Assembly: GCA_003118195.1 (NCBI GenBank)
Contig: BEXV01001136.1
Location: 4,899-68,898, forward strand
DNA from: Hemicentrotus pulcherrimus
Lineage: Eukaryota > Echinodermata > Echinoidea > Camarodonta > Strongylocentrotidae
Length of the DNA stretch: 64,000 bases
Reading direction: 5' to 3'
The position numbers were made by a program, and so were the translations under genes. This document shows positions 25,931-39,165 of the stretch, in pieces (position 1 is the first letter of the stretch; each line of letters begins with the position of its first letter). The notes under the pieces are model-generated. The model was not told the DNA's origin, did not search any database, and was given only the letters and a program-made list of their open reading frames with translations.

Positions 25931-27484
25931 GCGAAAGAGTAATAGAATTGGAGGGTTAAAAGAATGGCCTTGTAAGGGACCAATGAAGAACAGAGGAAAG
26001 AAAAAAGACTTGGTTACAGAGATGAAACTATTTGGAAATGTATAGGATGAGAGGAACCATGGGATGTATGCTTACTTACAAGAACAAGATGCGATTTTGC
26101 TAAATGTAAAAAGTTCGGCCCTGGTCAAATCTGGTCACTAATAATTATTTTGTTGTCTTAAAAGTATCTTTGACAACAATTATTTTTAAAAATCGTGTGT
26201 TTCTTCTAAGCAGAATAATAAGCTAATCAGAGATGAGAATTGAATATGGTCGTGATTTGAATTTTTTTTTTCCCCTTCCATTTTCGTTTCAATTACTTGG
26301 TATCTCCTTTCATTTGTGTTTTACACCAGAGCATTTCCAGGTAACGATCTCTTTTAGAAGCTGGCTGTATCTCAACAAAAACCAAGATCACAACCTATTC
26401 CCAGTATCTCTGTTCATCTTTGTACATGGCCTTTACGCCGAGGCAGCGTCACAAATATCATAAACACGTCAGTGTCGACGTCATTCAAGAATGGTAATCA
26501 AGATATAATTACCTGATTTGTGTGTGTGCGCGCGTGTGGGTGAGCGTGTGGGTGTGCGCGGCCGTGTGTAGGTGTGACAAAAATAAATCAACCTTGATTA
26601 GTTAGGTCTAGTGGGCGCAGCATATTCAGGTAAATAAGAAGGAAGAATGGCGGAACATTTTGTTTTGGTCTATCCTATGCAGCTAATATTTCAATCTATA
26701 TTATGCAATATACATAATGTATTATATATTTTCCTCCATTCATAATTATGCTCCAATGGCTAGACGTTAAACCGACGACTGCAAAATAGCTTAATTCCCA
26801 AAATTGCAATTTTTTTTTTCTTTTTTTCTTCTTCTTCTTATTGAACCACTAATTGTCATTTCGGTCATGATGTGTATAGCGGCGCTACTTCTCCATTAGA
26901 TCAGGGATTGTAACTCTCATATCCCTGATTAGATCGTGTAATATAACCAAAACACTGAATACGAGTAATTTTGTGAACTTTTTACATTAAAAATAATAAA
27001 AGTAGTCCAACTATGGCATTACAAATAATGCCATGATTGATTGCTGAACTACCTAAGTGAGGTTTGTTCTCCATATGATTAGTAATAAATATGAACCGTT
27101 GGAGGTTATACTTTGACCTCGTCTTCTTCAATTTTCCAAGTTTGTTTCATTGCCTTTTCTTCTCTAATTTTCCTTTTAAACAATCCAAGTTGAACATCTT
27201 ACACTTACAAAAAAAAAGTCTTAGATATCATAGTTATCGTAGTTAGTTCCTATTAGAATAAGTATCGAAATGCTTACTTGATTTTACTTTTAGTTATACG
27301 TACTAGTATTCTGTTCTACACCCTCATTTCCCTTACGTCATGGAATGTAATTAATTTCTGCGTTCTAGTACCTTTTCTATTTTATTCTTTCTTCCTTAGA
27401 TCGTACTAGACTACTTCCAGATCATGTCCCTAAAAACAATTGAAAGAATAAAATCTGTTTCTGTGTAGCTGTATGTCTCTGTAG
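25931..27484. other. AT-rich intergenic DNA with two small hairpins
   Basis: Perfect 9-bp stems at 26,900-26,908/26,921-26,929 and 27,013-27,021/27,026-27,034. No gene seen. Confidence 0.5.
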
Positions 27485-27650
27485 AACTCTCTCTCTCTCT
27501 ATTTCCTTCCCCCTCTCTCTCTCTCTCCCTCCTTCTCTCCCTCTCTTGTCTCCCCTTAATTTCTCTTTCTCTTTCTATCTCTCTTTCTCTTATTCTCTCT
27601 TTTTTTTCTCGTCGTCGTCGTCGTCGTCTCTCTCTCTCTCTCTCTCTCTC
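27485..27650 (+). repeat. CT-rich tract with (GTC)n
   Basis: CT arrays broken by TTTCTCTTTCTC and five CGT units at about 27,610-27,627. Confidence 0.9.
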
Positions 27651-27879
27651 CCTCATATTTTCTGTATCAAATATTCCTATCCTGTCCCTTTCATTGTGTG
27701 GAACAATTACAACAAACCAGTTCCCATTATCAATTTTCATTTTGAATTTGACTCCATCGGTCAAAATTTACGAAAAAAGACCGATTATTCTCATTTCTGA
27801 ACAGATTATAATTGCATATAATGGGGTAAATTGGAATTAGACCAAGGATGTATGAAAAGTGCCTTTAATAGTCCGCTGC

Positions 27880-28130
27880 ATGTGCGCATAGCCGGCGACG
27901 GTGAAGAGAGCACTGGCGTCGACGCTCGCTCTCGGTCGACACGGCCAAGGCCTGCCCTGATCCCGATGCACGGGAGACGGGGCGCCGCGGCGTGAAGAAG
28001 TCTCCGAATTAGTCGGCCTTTCTTTCGCTAAGCCTCGAAATGGTCGTGGAAAACACGGGGAATTTTACCTCGTAAAAGGAGAGCAGTTTGATAGCTGAGG
28101 GCATCAATCACCGTATCTCCCCCTGTCAGA
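27880..28130. promoter_or_regulatory. GC-rich island with Hox/Pbx-like sites (candidate enhancer)
   Basis: Unique GC-rich sequence amid AT-rich DNA 9 kb 3' of Hox5. Includes the palindrome TTTTACCTCGTAAAA at 28,063-28,077 (TCGTAAAA is a posterior-Hox type site) and ATCAATCA at 28,103-28,110 (TGATTGAT, Pbx-Hox type). Function is inferred only from composition and motifs. Confidence 0.3.
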
Positions 28131-28682
28131 GGCGGGATGATCTCAAACAATGAAGAAATGTAAATGATTCAGTCGCATCCTGCGTAACTAGCTAGAGAGA
28201 GCTCTCTATCTCGAACATGAAACATATGCGACGCGAGGAGAGAGAGAAAAAACACGAGCTGACAGAAGAGTAGGGTAATTGCGAAAATTTAATAAGACAG
28301 GCTTTGGGATTGTAAATCATATTGTGTGCTAGGGGAATATTGATATGAGAGAACATGCGAAGATACATGCATGGGGGTGAAAGTCCCATATTCATGTGCA
28401 GGACAATCTAGGCCGTCCTATGTCGGAAGCATTTCGATAAATGTATCATAAAAAAAATAAAATATCTAAATGGCGAATGTTATATTTCATCAGGAATGAT
28501 GTCTATATATAATTTTGTAATTGGTTCTTGGCTTGGAAAAGCAGTATATAATTACTTTTCAAGTTGGTAATGGTCGTGGGAGGGCTACTCAATGATAAAG
28601 AAATTAAGAAAAGAAAATAGATCAAGTGATAAACTAATGATGACACGGATCATGGAAAAGATAATCATGATGGCGACTTTAA

Positions 28683-28816
28683 TGATGATAGTGATGCTAA
28701 TGAAGATGATGACGCCGACGACGACGACGATGATGACGATTAAGATTATGATATGATAATGACGGCGGTGATGGTGATTAAATTCATGATGATGATGATG
28801 ATGATGATGATGATGG
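28683..28816 (+). repeat. GAT/GAC-rich microsatellite
   Basis: (GAC)n then (GAT)n, ending in a clean GAT array at about 28,786-28,815. Confidence 0.9.
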
Positions 28817-31693
28817 CAGTAATGATGGAGAGCATCTTGATGTCCATGATGACTTCGATGATAACGACAATGCTGTAGTTAACAAAGATTTTGTCATTAA
28901 CTTATACATATTGTTTGAATATGATATAAAGTGGCCGCCGAATGATTAAAACATGTGACACATCGATTTACAACATAACATTATGCATATGAATACATAC
29001 ATTATTTACAACCGCGAATGACATAATCCATTAATCTGTCTTGGCGGAAACTATATTTCCATATCGTTTTATTTTTTTCTTCTTTTAATTTATACTTGTA
29101 TACTTGTTATTTCCGCTCTTTCTAAATTAGTCGAACAAATTAAACTCTGTTGCATGTGCTTATGTTGTATGTGATGTCAGATCGTTCCAACTCATTAATT
29201 GATGAGCTGGCATAGTTTGGTCATGACTGGTACACTGTCTGCGTCATAGTATCATGTTTATTGGGCACCACTCTGTTTATTTATACCTGTATGTTAGGTA
29301 CGACCTCCATAAGCTGCCATGTGACCACTTATGGTACATCCCATGGCGTGTTTCTTGTACATGTAGGAAATTGCATGTGCGTTAAGGGTCCTATTTCGTC
29401 GTGGGGCTGATGTTCTTTACCAAAATATTTCAATCTTCAAATATTTCGCGAGCACACGAAATAAAAAAAACAAAGAACTACCTTTCCGCCATCATTACCA
29501 GGTTATTTTGTCATATAATTTTTTGTAATAGGCCTAGTTATAATTTTGTCATGTACAAGAGAGATATGTAACAAATGAAAAGGATCACTTTGTTGCCCGA
29601 ATATAAGGTGGGCAATTGCCCATATCCTGTTATTTTCTAATTTGTCAGGAGGGATGCAGCCCCCAATTGGCCGGCCAATGTTACGCCTTTATGCGCCGTA
29701 TCTTCAATTAGTGTTTTTATGATATTTCAAAGAACTGGTTATGAAAGACGTTTGATATATAGTTCACATCTTCTTGGAACATTATTTATCCATCTAAAGA
29801 GTCATAGAGATTGGTCGATAAAGCTCTGGGAAGATACAAACTTTCTTTATAAAAGATAAATCATAATTGTCGCAATCATTTCATGAAAAGAAGTAAAGAA
29901 ATATTGTTCTAACTTTATGGGCAACAGTGTTTGATGCCTCTGATCCTAATGAAGTAAGATTCAGTTGTTAATGACAATAACTATCCTCACTGCTCCTTTC
30001 ATTATTAACCCGTTGAGTTCTGAATTATGTCATTACTATATGCTTAATACATGAGTGATCTACATCCATTTGTCAATTGGTTTTTAAAAAGTAAAAAGTA
30101 AGTAACATTAAAAGAAGCATTGAAGATGTTTTTACAAATCCTTCCTGAATTAAAATCAAGAACTCTGGATTATCTAATTTGTTTTATTGTTCCACATTAA
30201 ACACAATAAGATTTTCTCATACATAAGATTTAACGGGAAAATGCAAGATAAACCAATAATAGACATGAAACATAGATAAATGATAATGTGAAATACGGGG
30301 AATCTGTTAAAGAAGCAAAGCTATACATTAAAGGCTCTCGAATAAAATACCACAACAAAAAATACTGAATTCGACAGCAAGAAAGAAAGACTTTAATTTT
30401 GTATGTATATTATTTTTGATCCATGACACATTATAAATAAAATCCAGAAAAGTCATGTAACTCCAAGTGATGTTTTTTTAGGTTGACCATTCGAAGACCT
30501 CGGCAATCAGATAACAAATATTCTCATATGGAAATGAATATACATGTAGTATCAATACAACAAGGAAAGGCTGAGATCGCTGCTGAAATTATTGTGGGTG
30601 AGTGTGGGTGAGTGTGGGTGCACAACTTTAGCTTGTTTTTAGTATTTCTTTGATATTGTACAAAGTCATATAATACCTGTGAAATCGTATCAAAATAAAT
30701 TAAAGTAAGGCCTAACTAACTCATCGTAATGAGATTTTCATTAAAAAAAATGGAAGTAAGTTAAAGCATTATACATTTATATTTTTCAAAATATATTGGG
30801 CCTTACTAACGCTTCAAACATCACCGTCTTTTATTCAAAACATGCAACTAATGTATTACCTAACAAAAAAAATATATAAACTGCTCCCCCCCCCCCTCCC
30901 CACCTTCCCCTCTTCCCTTCTTCCGCCAACAAACTGTGCTTCAATCGGGCCCTGCCTTTTATAACAGTAACAAAAAGTCTGTCTTAGGACATTGTTCACT
31001 GATAAGGTACAAACATGTGGATTTAGTATGTTTCTACTTCAGCATTTTCTGAATCTTTTACGAACATTTGCTAATATATCCATTGTTTAAACCTATCCCA
31101 AAATATTCTTTCATAATATACAAGAATTATAGTAGAAATTATACGATACATAAAGACACAATGTACAACAAATACAAGTTTTCTTTTAGAAAGGTAAATC
31201 TGCAAACATTTCGGGTCAGGTAGAGGTAAAGTTAAGCCCCGAAGTTAAGCCCCGAATAAATTAGGAATTGATTGATAGATATCTCTTGTTTTTTTTTGTT
31301 TATTCCAATAACTTGTCTCTTTATTCAAAATGGCATGGACCAGCTTCTTTTCAAAAGACACCGAATCAGTGAGGAGTTCTTTTCAGACCACAATCGTACG
31401 ACCTGTAACAAATTTGTAAGGATGTTTCTTGTGGCAAGAAGAGAATAGGAAAGTAATTTATTTGTGGTTTGGCTTGGTGTCGCGGTTTGAGAAGTTAATT
31501 TAATCCTTCGTAGAACATCGCTTGACATCACTCGGGTCACTTGAACCCGAAACCATCCTTTTTTTCAAATTTACTAAACGATTTGATGTTTTGGGGTGTT
31601 TTTCAAGCAAATTATTTTGTATACCAATACTAATTTGCATTTCGACTTCCATTTATAATTACTTTATCTTCTCTTTATTTTTGCTATGCTCTT
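28817..31693. other. AT-rich intergenic DNA, no gene seen
   Basis: Contains the TA-flanked MITE copy A and a small direct repeat AGTTAAGCCCCGA near 31.23 kb. Confidence 0.6.
29586..29930. mobile_element. TA-flanked MITE, copy A (older)
   Basis: Left end CACTTTGTTGCCCGAATATA and right end ACTTTATGGGCAACAGTG are imperfect inverted repeats. The interior shares the segment GGAACATTAT...CATAGAGATTG with the copy at 43.4 kb. Its TA flanks are eroded. Confidence 0.5.
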
Positions 31694-31907
31694 AGTAAAC
31701 CCTGCAAATTCTTATCGAATTATTTTTTTTCTTCCAGGCCTAAATTGTAAGCTTAACAAGTACCCGAACCATGGACTGTATCTGAACATCCCAGTAAACC
31801 CTGCAAATTCTTATCTAATTATTTTTTTCTTCAATCCAAATATTTTTTCCAGACGCAAATTGTAAGCTTAACAACAATGTCCCGCACCATGGACTGTATC
31901 TGATCAT
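31694..31907 (+). repeat. Tandem duplication of about 99 bases
   Basis: Unit 1 begins at 31,694 and unit 2 at 31,793 with AGTAAACCCTGCAAATTCTT; both contain TTGTAAGCTTAACAA and CCATGGACTGTATCTGA. Unit 2 carries a short insertion. Confidence 0.85.
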
Positions 31908-32249
31908 AATGTAAAATGCGTACGGTGGGCTGACCCCAACGTGACTCTTGTGCTTCGTTTAAGCGGCATGTTCGATGGCGAGGTGCTTAAAAAATAAGTG
32001 TTGAAATTGGAACACACTGTTTTATGACGTCGATTTGGTGTTAGACAATAAATTTCATTTTTATCAATACTACGTCATTCTCCGCCTGCAGGTTCGTAAT
32101 AGTTTTACTTCAAGGCAACATTTAAACGATAAAATGGTGTGTGTGGAGAAGTAACCGGGTAACTTGTTATCCTTTTCGTTTGCATCATTTTATTAAGATC
32201 ATCGTTTTTTACTCCTTCGTTGATATCTTTTAATATGTGTGTCTCTGTG

Positions 32250-32317
32250 TTTTCTCCTCTCTCTCTCTCTCTCTCTCTCCCTCACCTCTACCACCATCTT
32301 ACATGCAAGCTTTTAAC

Positions 32318-32357
<40 letters not shown>

Positions 32358-32470
32358 GTGTTCCCCCTTTACTCCTTCTCTCTGTGTCTCAATCTCAATC
32401 TCAATCTCAATCTCATTTTTCCGACAGTTTTGTTACCATATCTACCCCTTTCCCCCCCCCCCCCCCCCNC
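32250..32470 (+). repeat. CT arrays, (TCTCAA)n hexanucleotide and C run
   Basis: Two CT arrays, then five TCTCAA units near 32,386-32,415, then a C run with an N at 32,469. Another CT array follows at 32,611-32,640. Confidence 0.9.
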
Positions 32471-32799
32471 TATCTGACTACGGTAACGTTTATCGCGCTC
32501 TATCTCTAAATCTGTCCGTTCCATTTTGTGATGTTCTCCCTATAATTATGATCTCTTTAATTCTCTCTATCTATCCTTGCATTAATCTCACCTGCTATTT
32601 TACTCCTCCCCGTCTCTCTCTCTCTCTCTCTCTCTCTCCCTCCTTTATATGTCGCTGTCACACAATTCTTCCTATCTCTCCTCTTCTCTTTCTATTGGTA
32701 TTTATTTTCTCATTCCTCTTTGTACATAATTAGAAAATAGATGTTTACGTATCATCATTCTCATGATATTACCACACCTTTTTTTCTCTCTCTCTCGCT

Positions 32800-35700
32800 T
32801 TTCAGGCACAAAACTTAAATACCAGGTTCACACGTCGGTGAAAATCAATACAAATTTGAACTTCGAATTGCTTTTAACGACTGAAATTCGTGTCAATAAT
32901 AAATATGTATCGACGTATTTTCCTTTTTTATTACATAGTTTTCATTTCAAAGTACTAAACTTCATCGCCGAACAATCAAACGATAAGAAAGATTACAATA
33001 TCTTACAAACTGTACAAACAGATAATCAACTATGAGAAAATGGAAATGCACATGTATTCGCAATCATTCAACCGATCAGCCACTATCCAACTTCAGGGGC
33101 TTCAGAAGCATTGGGATACAAAGAGCTAAAAGTAGCAATACAAGACTTAGTGAAACTGTTTTAACGAATTAGTCTTATGTTAACAAAATATTTAAAATGT
33201 TTCTAATGACATCGACATGATTTTTATGTAAGAAAACTACTAAAGGGGAAACATAAGGAGAAGGAGAAAGGGGACAGAGAAAGATATAGAGACATGTATT
33301 GCAAATACCTGTAGCGTAATCAACAGGGATCTTTGGATATTACCCAAAATTAAAAGAAATTCATTGGTCATCAATTATAGGAACATTTCTTCCTGACATT
33401 TCAAATAGCTGACAATTTTACCATAATTTAACCCGAAATCATTAAATATATGTTAGGTTGCTTGTGATTTACTTTTACTTAAAATTTAGAAGTAATACTC
33501 TTCGATACGGTAGCATTGAGATTTTCGGCTCAAAGCTCTTGAAACAATAATCACATAGATTTCGATGGTCACTTCATATCTACCGTAGAAAGAAACACAT
33601 ATTATGCTATTTAAAACCTACATCCACTGGCGACTCGAACGAAGAATATCAATTGATTTACCAAATCAAGATAATCAGGAAATGCGGAAGATCCAGAAAT
33701 TGAATTCCATTTCGAATCTCCACTTCGTGAAACAGAGCCGAGGAGAAACGCATTCCCCTGCATTTTGCGGGCTGAATCCTTAATTGTACATTGCAATACC
33801 GGTGAGCGTTAAGAGAGGGAAACAGGGATGTTATTTTGTATGCTGTTACATGATGGAATAGCTAGGTGGGTTATTTCAGGTCAGGCGAGAGTAAATAGAT
33901 TTAGAGCTTTTGATCGATTCTCGTTTGGAGTAGAATGTTTAATGGGATTCCTCTTCTTTGCTTCTCTCAAACTACATCAGGAACATGGGTGGTATCACTC
34001 AATACCAAATGGGGCAGAGAGAGCTGTTTTACTTCTAATACAAGAATTTTGATTAATTATGCAGTTTTTTTTCTTTTATTCTTATTTTGCTCTGGGCATT
34101 TCACGAGTTCATTCCCGTGTAAAATGACATTTATCTACCTATTCACGTAGAAGAAAATAATTAATTTTCCGAAAGCAATTTCGACATTTTACATATTCAT
34201 TTCGTCCATTGTGTGATACATGAGCTGAATATAAGTTTAAGACTATGGAAATACATTTAACTCTGTTTTCAAGAAAAGCCTTCAAAAATCGTTTATTACA
34301 TTTTGATTTGGGGAAAGTATTCTGTTTCAGTTAGCATAATATTATTTGTTCTATAGAGTAGAACTGAAATTATATATCGTGTTAAATATACCACCTTTTA
34401 ATTGTCCTTATTTGTATTCATCTGGCACTTCCTTAGTTAAAGAGCATTCCATAATGAATCGATTTTGAGTGCAAAATATCGTTAAGGGATAGAGGAATAG
34501 CTTCACTAGTCAAATATTCCTTATCTTCCTTCCAAACATTCCAGGCTAACATACCTAAACTATCATCATCTCGAGCCCTACATCCCAGCATTGAAAATGT
34601 TTTGTTGGCGTCTGCTTTAAATATTACCCTTACACCATTACTTAATGTATACTTCCCTTGAGTCGCCATTATCATCCACACTGTGAGTCAATAGCCCAAC
34701 CCAATATACCCATTAAACTGTCGAGTGTAATTTGGAACAATTTGAGCAGGACTCACGCACATACACACACGCACACACACACACACACAACGCACACAGG
34801 CTAGATATTGTTTCTGCAGTACCGAAAATTTCCCCGACGATGTGCGGTTTTGACATGTCTTATTTTCAATCGCCCATCTCTCCCTCTTTCCCATTTAGCA
34901 TCAAGGAACAACATCTATGACATGGTGGACGTATGATAAGAAAGCCTGGCGATCTGGAGAAGCAAAATAAAGATTGGGGGAATGAAGATGGAGAGTGATT
35001 GGCTACCTTACACCGCACTTTTTGAAGGCCGCGTCTTGTCCGCTAACCAGTATCTTCTCAAATCGAATACAATCCACTTTGCGTAGATTTCATTTTTACA
35101 CGTTTGATTTTTGGTTTTGTCTTTTCTTTTTTTCGGGCGGTCCAGCTCTGAAAAGCCTTCAGTGGTTTATTAAATTAATGGCTTTCATATAACCGAGAAG
35201 AAGAAAAACAAAACGATCTGCCGGTGTTTGAGACGCGTGCCCTATCTTCGACATGTTGGATATACCTCATTTGTAACAAAAACAAATAAGCTGTTGTATT
35301 AGGGACTTATGCAAAAGTCGTTTACTAATTTGTAATCAACATTTGAGTTCAATCTTATAATACAATTTATACAGTAATAAAAATACTCGCAATGTATTTT
35401 TGAAGTATTTGATAGCAATTGCTTATAATATTATGATTTCCAAATGTCACCTTTCTACCTAAAGGTTGCACTATTGAAATTGTAGAACTTACGAAATATT
35501 ATTTAATCACTAAGCATTCAAACAAATTGGATGTTCCAGTACATGGAAAACCACTTTGAAATTATTCCAATGTTTTCATGATTTTCAAAGCAGTTGTCAC
35601 AGTAGTTTCAAAGGGTTGCTTGTAGAATTCGGAGATCTGGGATATATTGCATAAAGAGGTACAATGTATAGTCCAAACCTTTACATTGCAATAGGTTGAA

Positions 35701-36689
35701 CATATTTGGCAACGTTTGATAATAATTGGCGGTACATTTCATCGTATTGTGTACAATTATTGGCTGACATAATTGTAAAGGCGGGAATTCACAAACATGA
35801 AATAGTTGATTTAAACCTGAACTAGGTTGTAAACCATCGATTTGCCCTCGAGCAGCAGAAGGGTCAAAAATAAAAATGGACGAAAACATCTGACCATAAG
35901 GAAAGAAACATTGTATGTCTTTTGGAGAAGAAGAAAGCGGCAAGAAATATTTGTGAGTTGATTCTTTTTAATTCAGTGAATATTAGTGTGGCACATAGTT
36001 CAATGATAAATATCAAAATTGTGAGCAATGCCTCAAAAGATAATCATTATTGTTTTCTGAAGTTGGATATCTGGAAAAGTAAATGATCCTTTTTGGGTCG
36101 CCATTTGCTCTATTCGACATCAAATAATCCACATGGACAGATGAATGGTCGTGAGGATATAATAAGTTCTAAAATAAACCTGCAAGATGTTTTGATCAGA
36201 TTTACAATTCTCTTATGTTTTTCTTTTTGTGTGTGTTTTTCTTATGATTCACCCACTCTTTCTCGAAGTAACTGAAATCAACTGCTATGTCTTAAAGTTT
36301 TTATGTGTAATTATTATTAAATACCTACGTTTTTATCAGACGTTTTTAAACAATCGTAAACGAGGACAAGTCCATTTTTCTATGTAGCCATGGCCTAAGG
36401 GAAATTGTAAGAGTCTAGAAACAGCTGGATTTTGTTTTCATCCTCAAATGTATTTAGGTATTTCAAGCATGCTCTCTTTCATACAAAAAAAAAAACTGAA
36501 CGGAGTAGAAACGGATCTCAGCATGTTTAGCGGCAAACAGCTATAGGGATTACAGTATGTGACATGAATATTGATTGAACAACTACATTTTAGTATGTAC
36601 ACAGCATGAAAATATAACAAATAAATGCAAATGGTGCGAAATGGTGCTTAAAGAAAGGGGAAACTACGGATTACTATCGACTCTACCTA
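32800..36689. other. AT-rich DNA 3' of Hox5, no gene seen
   Basis: Minus-strand frames at 34,433-34,681 and 35,608-35,943 are somewhat long for this composition but match nothing I recognise. Confidence 0.5.
34756..34792 (+). repeat. (CA)n microsatellite
   Basis: Short CA array with CG variants. Confidence 0.9.
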
Positions 36690-36990
36690 AAAGTCACATA
36701 CTGCCGGTGAGAAATGGCCAATCTGTGGACACACACCGCCTGCGGACAAATAATCCATCATTCGGTCGCCATTTTGGTGCGCTTCTGCCTTTGCATGTGA
36801 CCGCCTAAGGGTGTTGGTGTCTCGTGACTCTGTCGCCTTGTCCTCTTCTGCCTTTGACCACATTTCGGCATCGTGCTCGGCGCGGTGGTTCAGTCGCGTT
36901 CCCCCGTGAATGGTCGCTGAGTTGCACCATAGCTGTAGTAACTGTCGCTGCCTTGCGGATCCGTCTGTGTTCCCATTGCCATCTCACTCT
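36690..36990. promoter_or_regulatory. GC-rich island just 3' of the Hox5 poly(A) signals
   Basis: Unique GC-rich block immediately beyond the inferred end of the transcript. Frames on both strands are short and unrecognised. It may be a 3' regulatory element or part of a longer 3' UTR. Confidence 0.25.
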
Positions 36991-37015
36991 CCTTCCATTT
37001 TAATGGGCCATTTGT

Positions 37016-37526
37016 TTTATTAAAGAATCTTTATTATTCATTAAACATCAAGACCCTCTATCTTGGGCTAGTCTAGCTAGACGCGACGAGATCAAACAAT
37101 CAGGCTGACGTGCAAGAACGCTCCCTGTATCCATCAGCCATGACTCAACTCTAGACATTTCTGAACTTTTTTTGTCAATAAATACCAAACTATCCCGCTG
37201 TCTCCTCGATCAATAACATGACTGCTGAACAATTCAATTTACGTTTAATCATCGCTACACCGAGGTTTCCTTTCCGATATTTTTACTTTTTTTTTTTTAA
37301 ATCAATGTACAAAATATTCAATAACTTTGATTTAGCTTGTTATCATCACAAGACGGACAGAAAGAAAAATGTTTATCGACAATATCATACAAGTGGTTTA
37401 CGTGGTCCAAAGTCTATCTGTGCTTTACTTTAATGAAGTCCATAGAACTCACCGCAGTCCAACCGACCATCACTGGCAGTGCGACGTCATAAGTTCAAGT
37501 TCCAAAAGCGACGCGCTGGCGTAGGA
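37016..37526 (-). terminator. Hox5: Hox5 3' UTR with candidate poly(A) signals
   Basis: Downstream of the TGA the minus strand carries AATAAA at 37,030-37,035 and again at 37,016-37,021, about 490-510 nt after the stop. These are the first canonical signals I find, so the transcript probably ends near 37.0 kb. A GTGAGT sequence near 37,454 on the minus strand could act as a cryptic donor in the UTR. Cleavage sites are inferred only. Confidence 0.5.
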
Positions 37527-37868
<342 letters not shown>

Positions 37869-38962
37869 TCATAGAATTTAAGGTGTAATAAAAAAAAAAC
37901 AAACATAATACAATTCCTTGGTCTCCACGGATCAATTATACGTATGCAAAGAAAAAGATATGAAAGAGGCAACATGACATTTCGGCATACACCTGATAAC
38001 ATATTTCTAAAGCATAAAGCACCGTAGATGGGAAGTAGTAACTTGACGTATTGGTTTGTATTCCGCTTAATACTACGTTTATAAGCAATTTCATTGTAAT
38101 GAATATCATACCCCGGTCAATGGATTAAATTGGTTATCAACACATAATAGTGTACACGATCCGCTCCCTGGTGAGTATTCCGGCAAGGCGCCATTTTAAA
38201 AGCGCACATAATTATGCCAATCCGACTACATTAACGTTCGCAGCCTAGCGTGTACCTATTTAAAACCTAGGTGGAAAGTGGCAAGTGGAGATTGTTGCTG
38301 TGGTTTGTTTTAATTCAGTCATTGATCATTAAAACAATATTTCATGATAAATTGAAGAAAAAGATGCAGCTATCAATCAACATCGTTTTCAGTAATTATT
38401 ACTACCTTTAAGTGTTTTGAGGGAAATATCGTTTTGAAAACTAGCTTAGATGTAAATGCAACGTGCATGATTATGACGGTGGTGAGTTAAAGTTACCCGG
38501 TCACATTGTTGAAGGTTGATGAAAAAACTGCGTAATTTTTGTATGAAATGTTACTTATTCTCAAAGAACAAAGATATTTATGGCTTTCTTTGAAGGCGTC
38601 ACTGTGCGACACCCTCTTACAGTAAATTCTCCAAACCATTTTTTGAATTTTGCCAACTGTTTTCTCATGGAAATAAGACATAAACAAATCTTTTTTAAAT
38701 TTGTCAACACTTAAATCTCTGGAATGGTACATAAAGCAAATTCCTTCCTCTGAGATGGTCAAAATTCACCTGAAATATTATCAAATTGTAATAATATAGT
38801 TAGGAGAATTAAAGAGTGATCACATCAGTTTTTCCAAATTTTTAACATCATTAAAGGTCCGTTTTCACTCGAACTTTCAAATTATCTTTAGTTCTACATC
38901 TAGCATTAAAGTCACTACCTTCGCACAATTTTCTCTTATCTAAACAATGTTACCAAGTCCCT

Positions 38963-39165
38963 TTAAAGATAAAGATCAGTTCTGGTCATCCAATTGCAAT
39001 GTGATAGAAACGTTGTGGAATCGATCAGAAAAGGTTGAGCATCTAACATATAAGTATTGGTGTGAAGTACTGCAAGGTTCTGGAATCATCAAAATGATAA
39101 GAAATTTGGCCCAGTCTTGGTACACAGAAAGAGTTATATGGGAATATACGCACACGTGTGCGACA
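38963..39165 (+). mobile_element. TTAA-bounded MITE, copy 6 (truncated, in the Hox5 intron)
   Basis: Left end TTAAAGATAAAGATCAGTTC, then the family interior through the CACAGAAAGA segment. Similarity stops near 39,165, so the right half is missing. Confidence 0.7.

Noticed and set aside
25474..25983. 169-codon minus-strand frame
   Set aside because: Low-complexity translation of the GA-rich tract.
27411..27764. 117-codon Arg/Glu-rich frame
   Set aside because: Microsatellite translation; no domain.
34433..34681. 82-codon minus-strand frame with varied composition
   Set aside because: Looks less repetitive than most, but nothing is recognisable and no splice or start context supports it.
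35620..35660. GAATTCGGAGATCTGGG as a possible mir-10 on the minus strand
   Set aside because: Only superficially similar to the mir-10 mature sequence; the bases around the CTGTAGATC core do not match.
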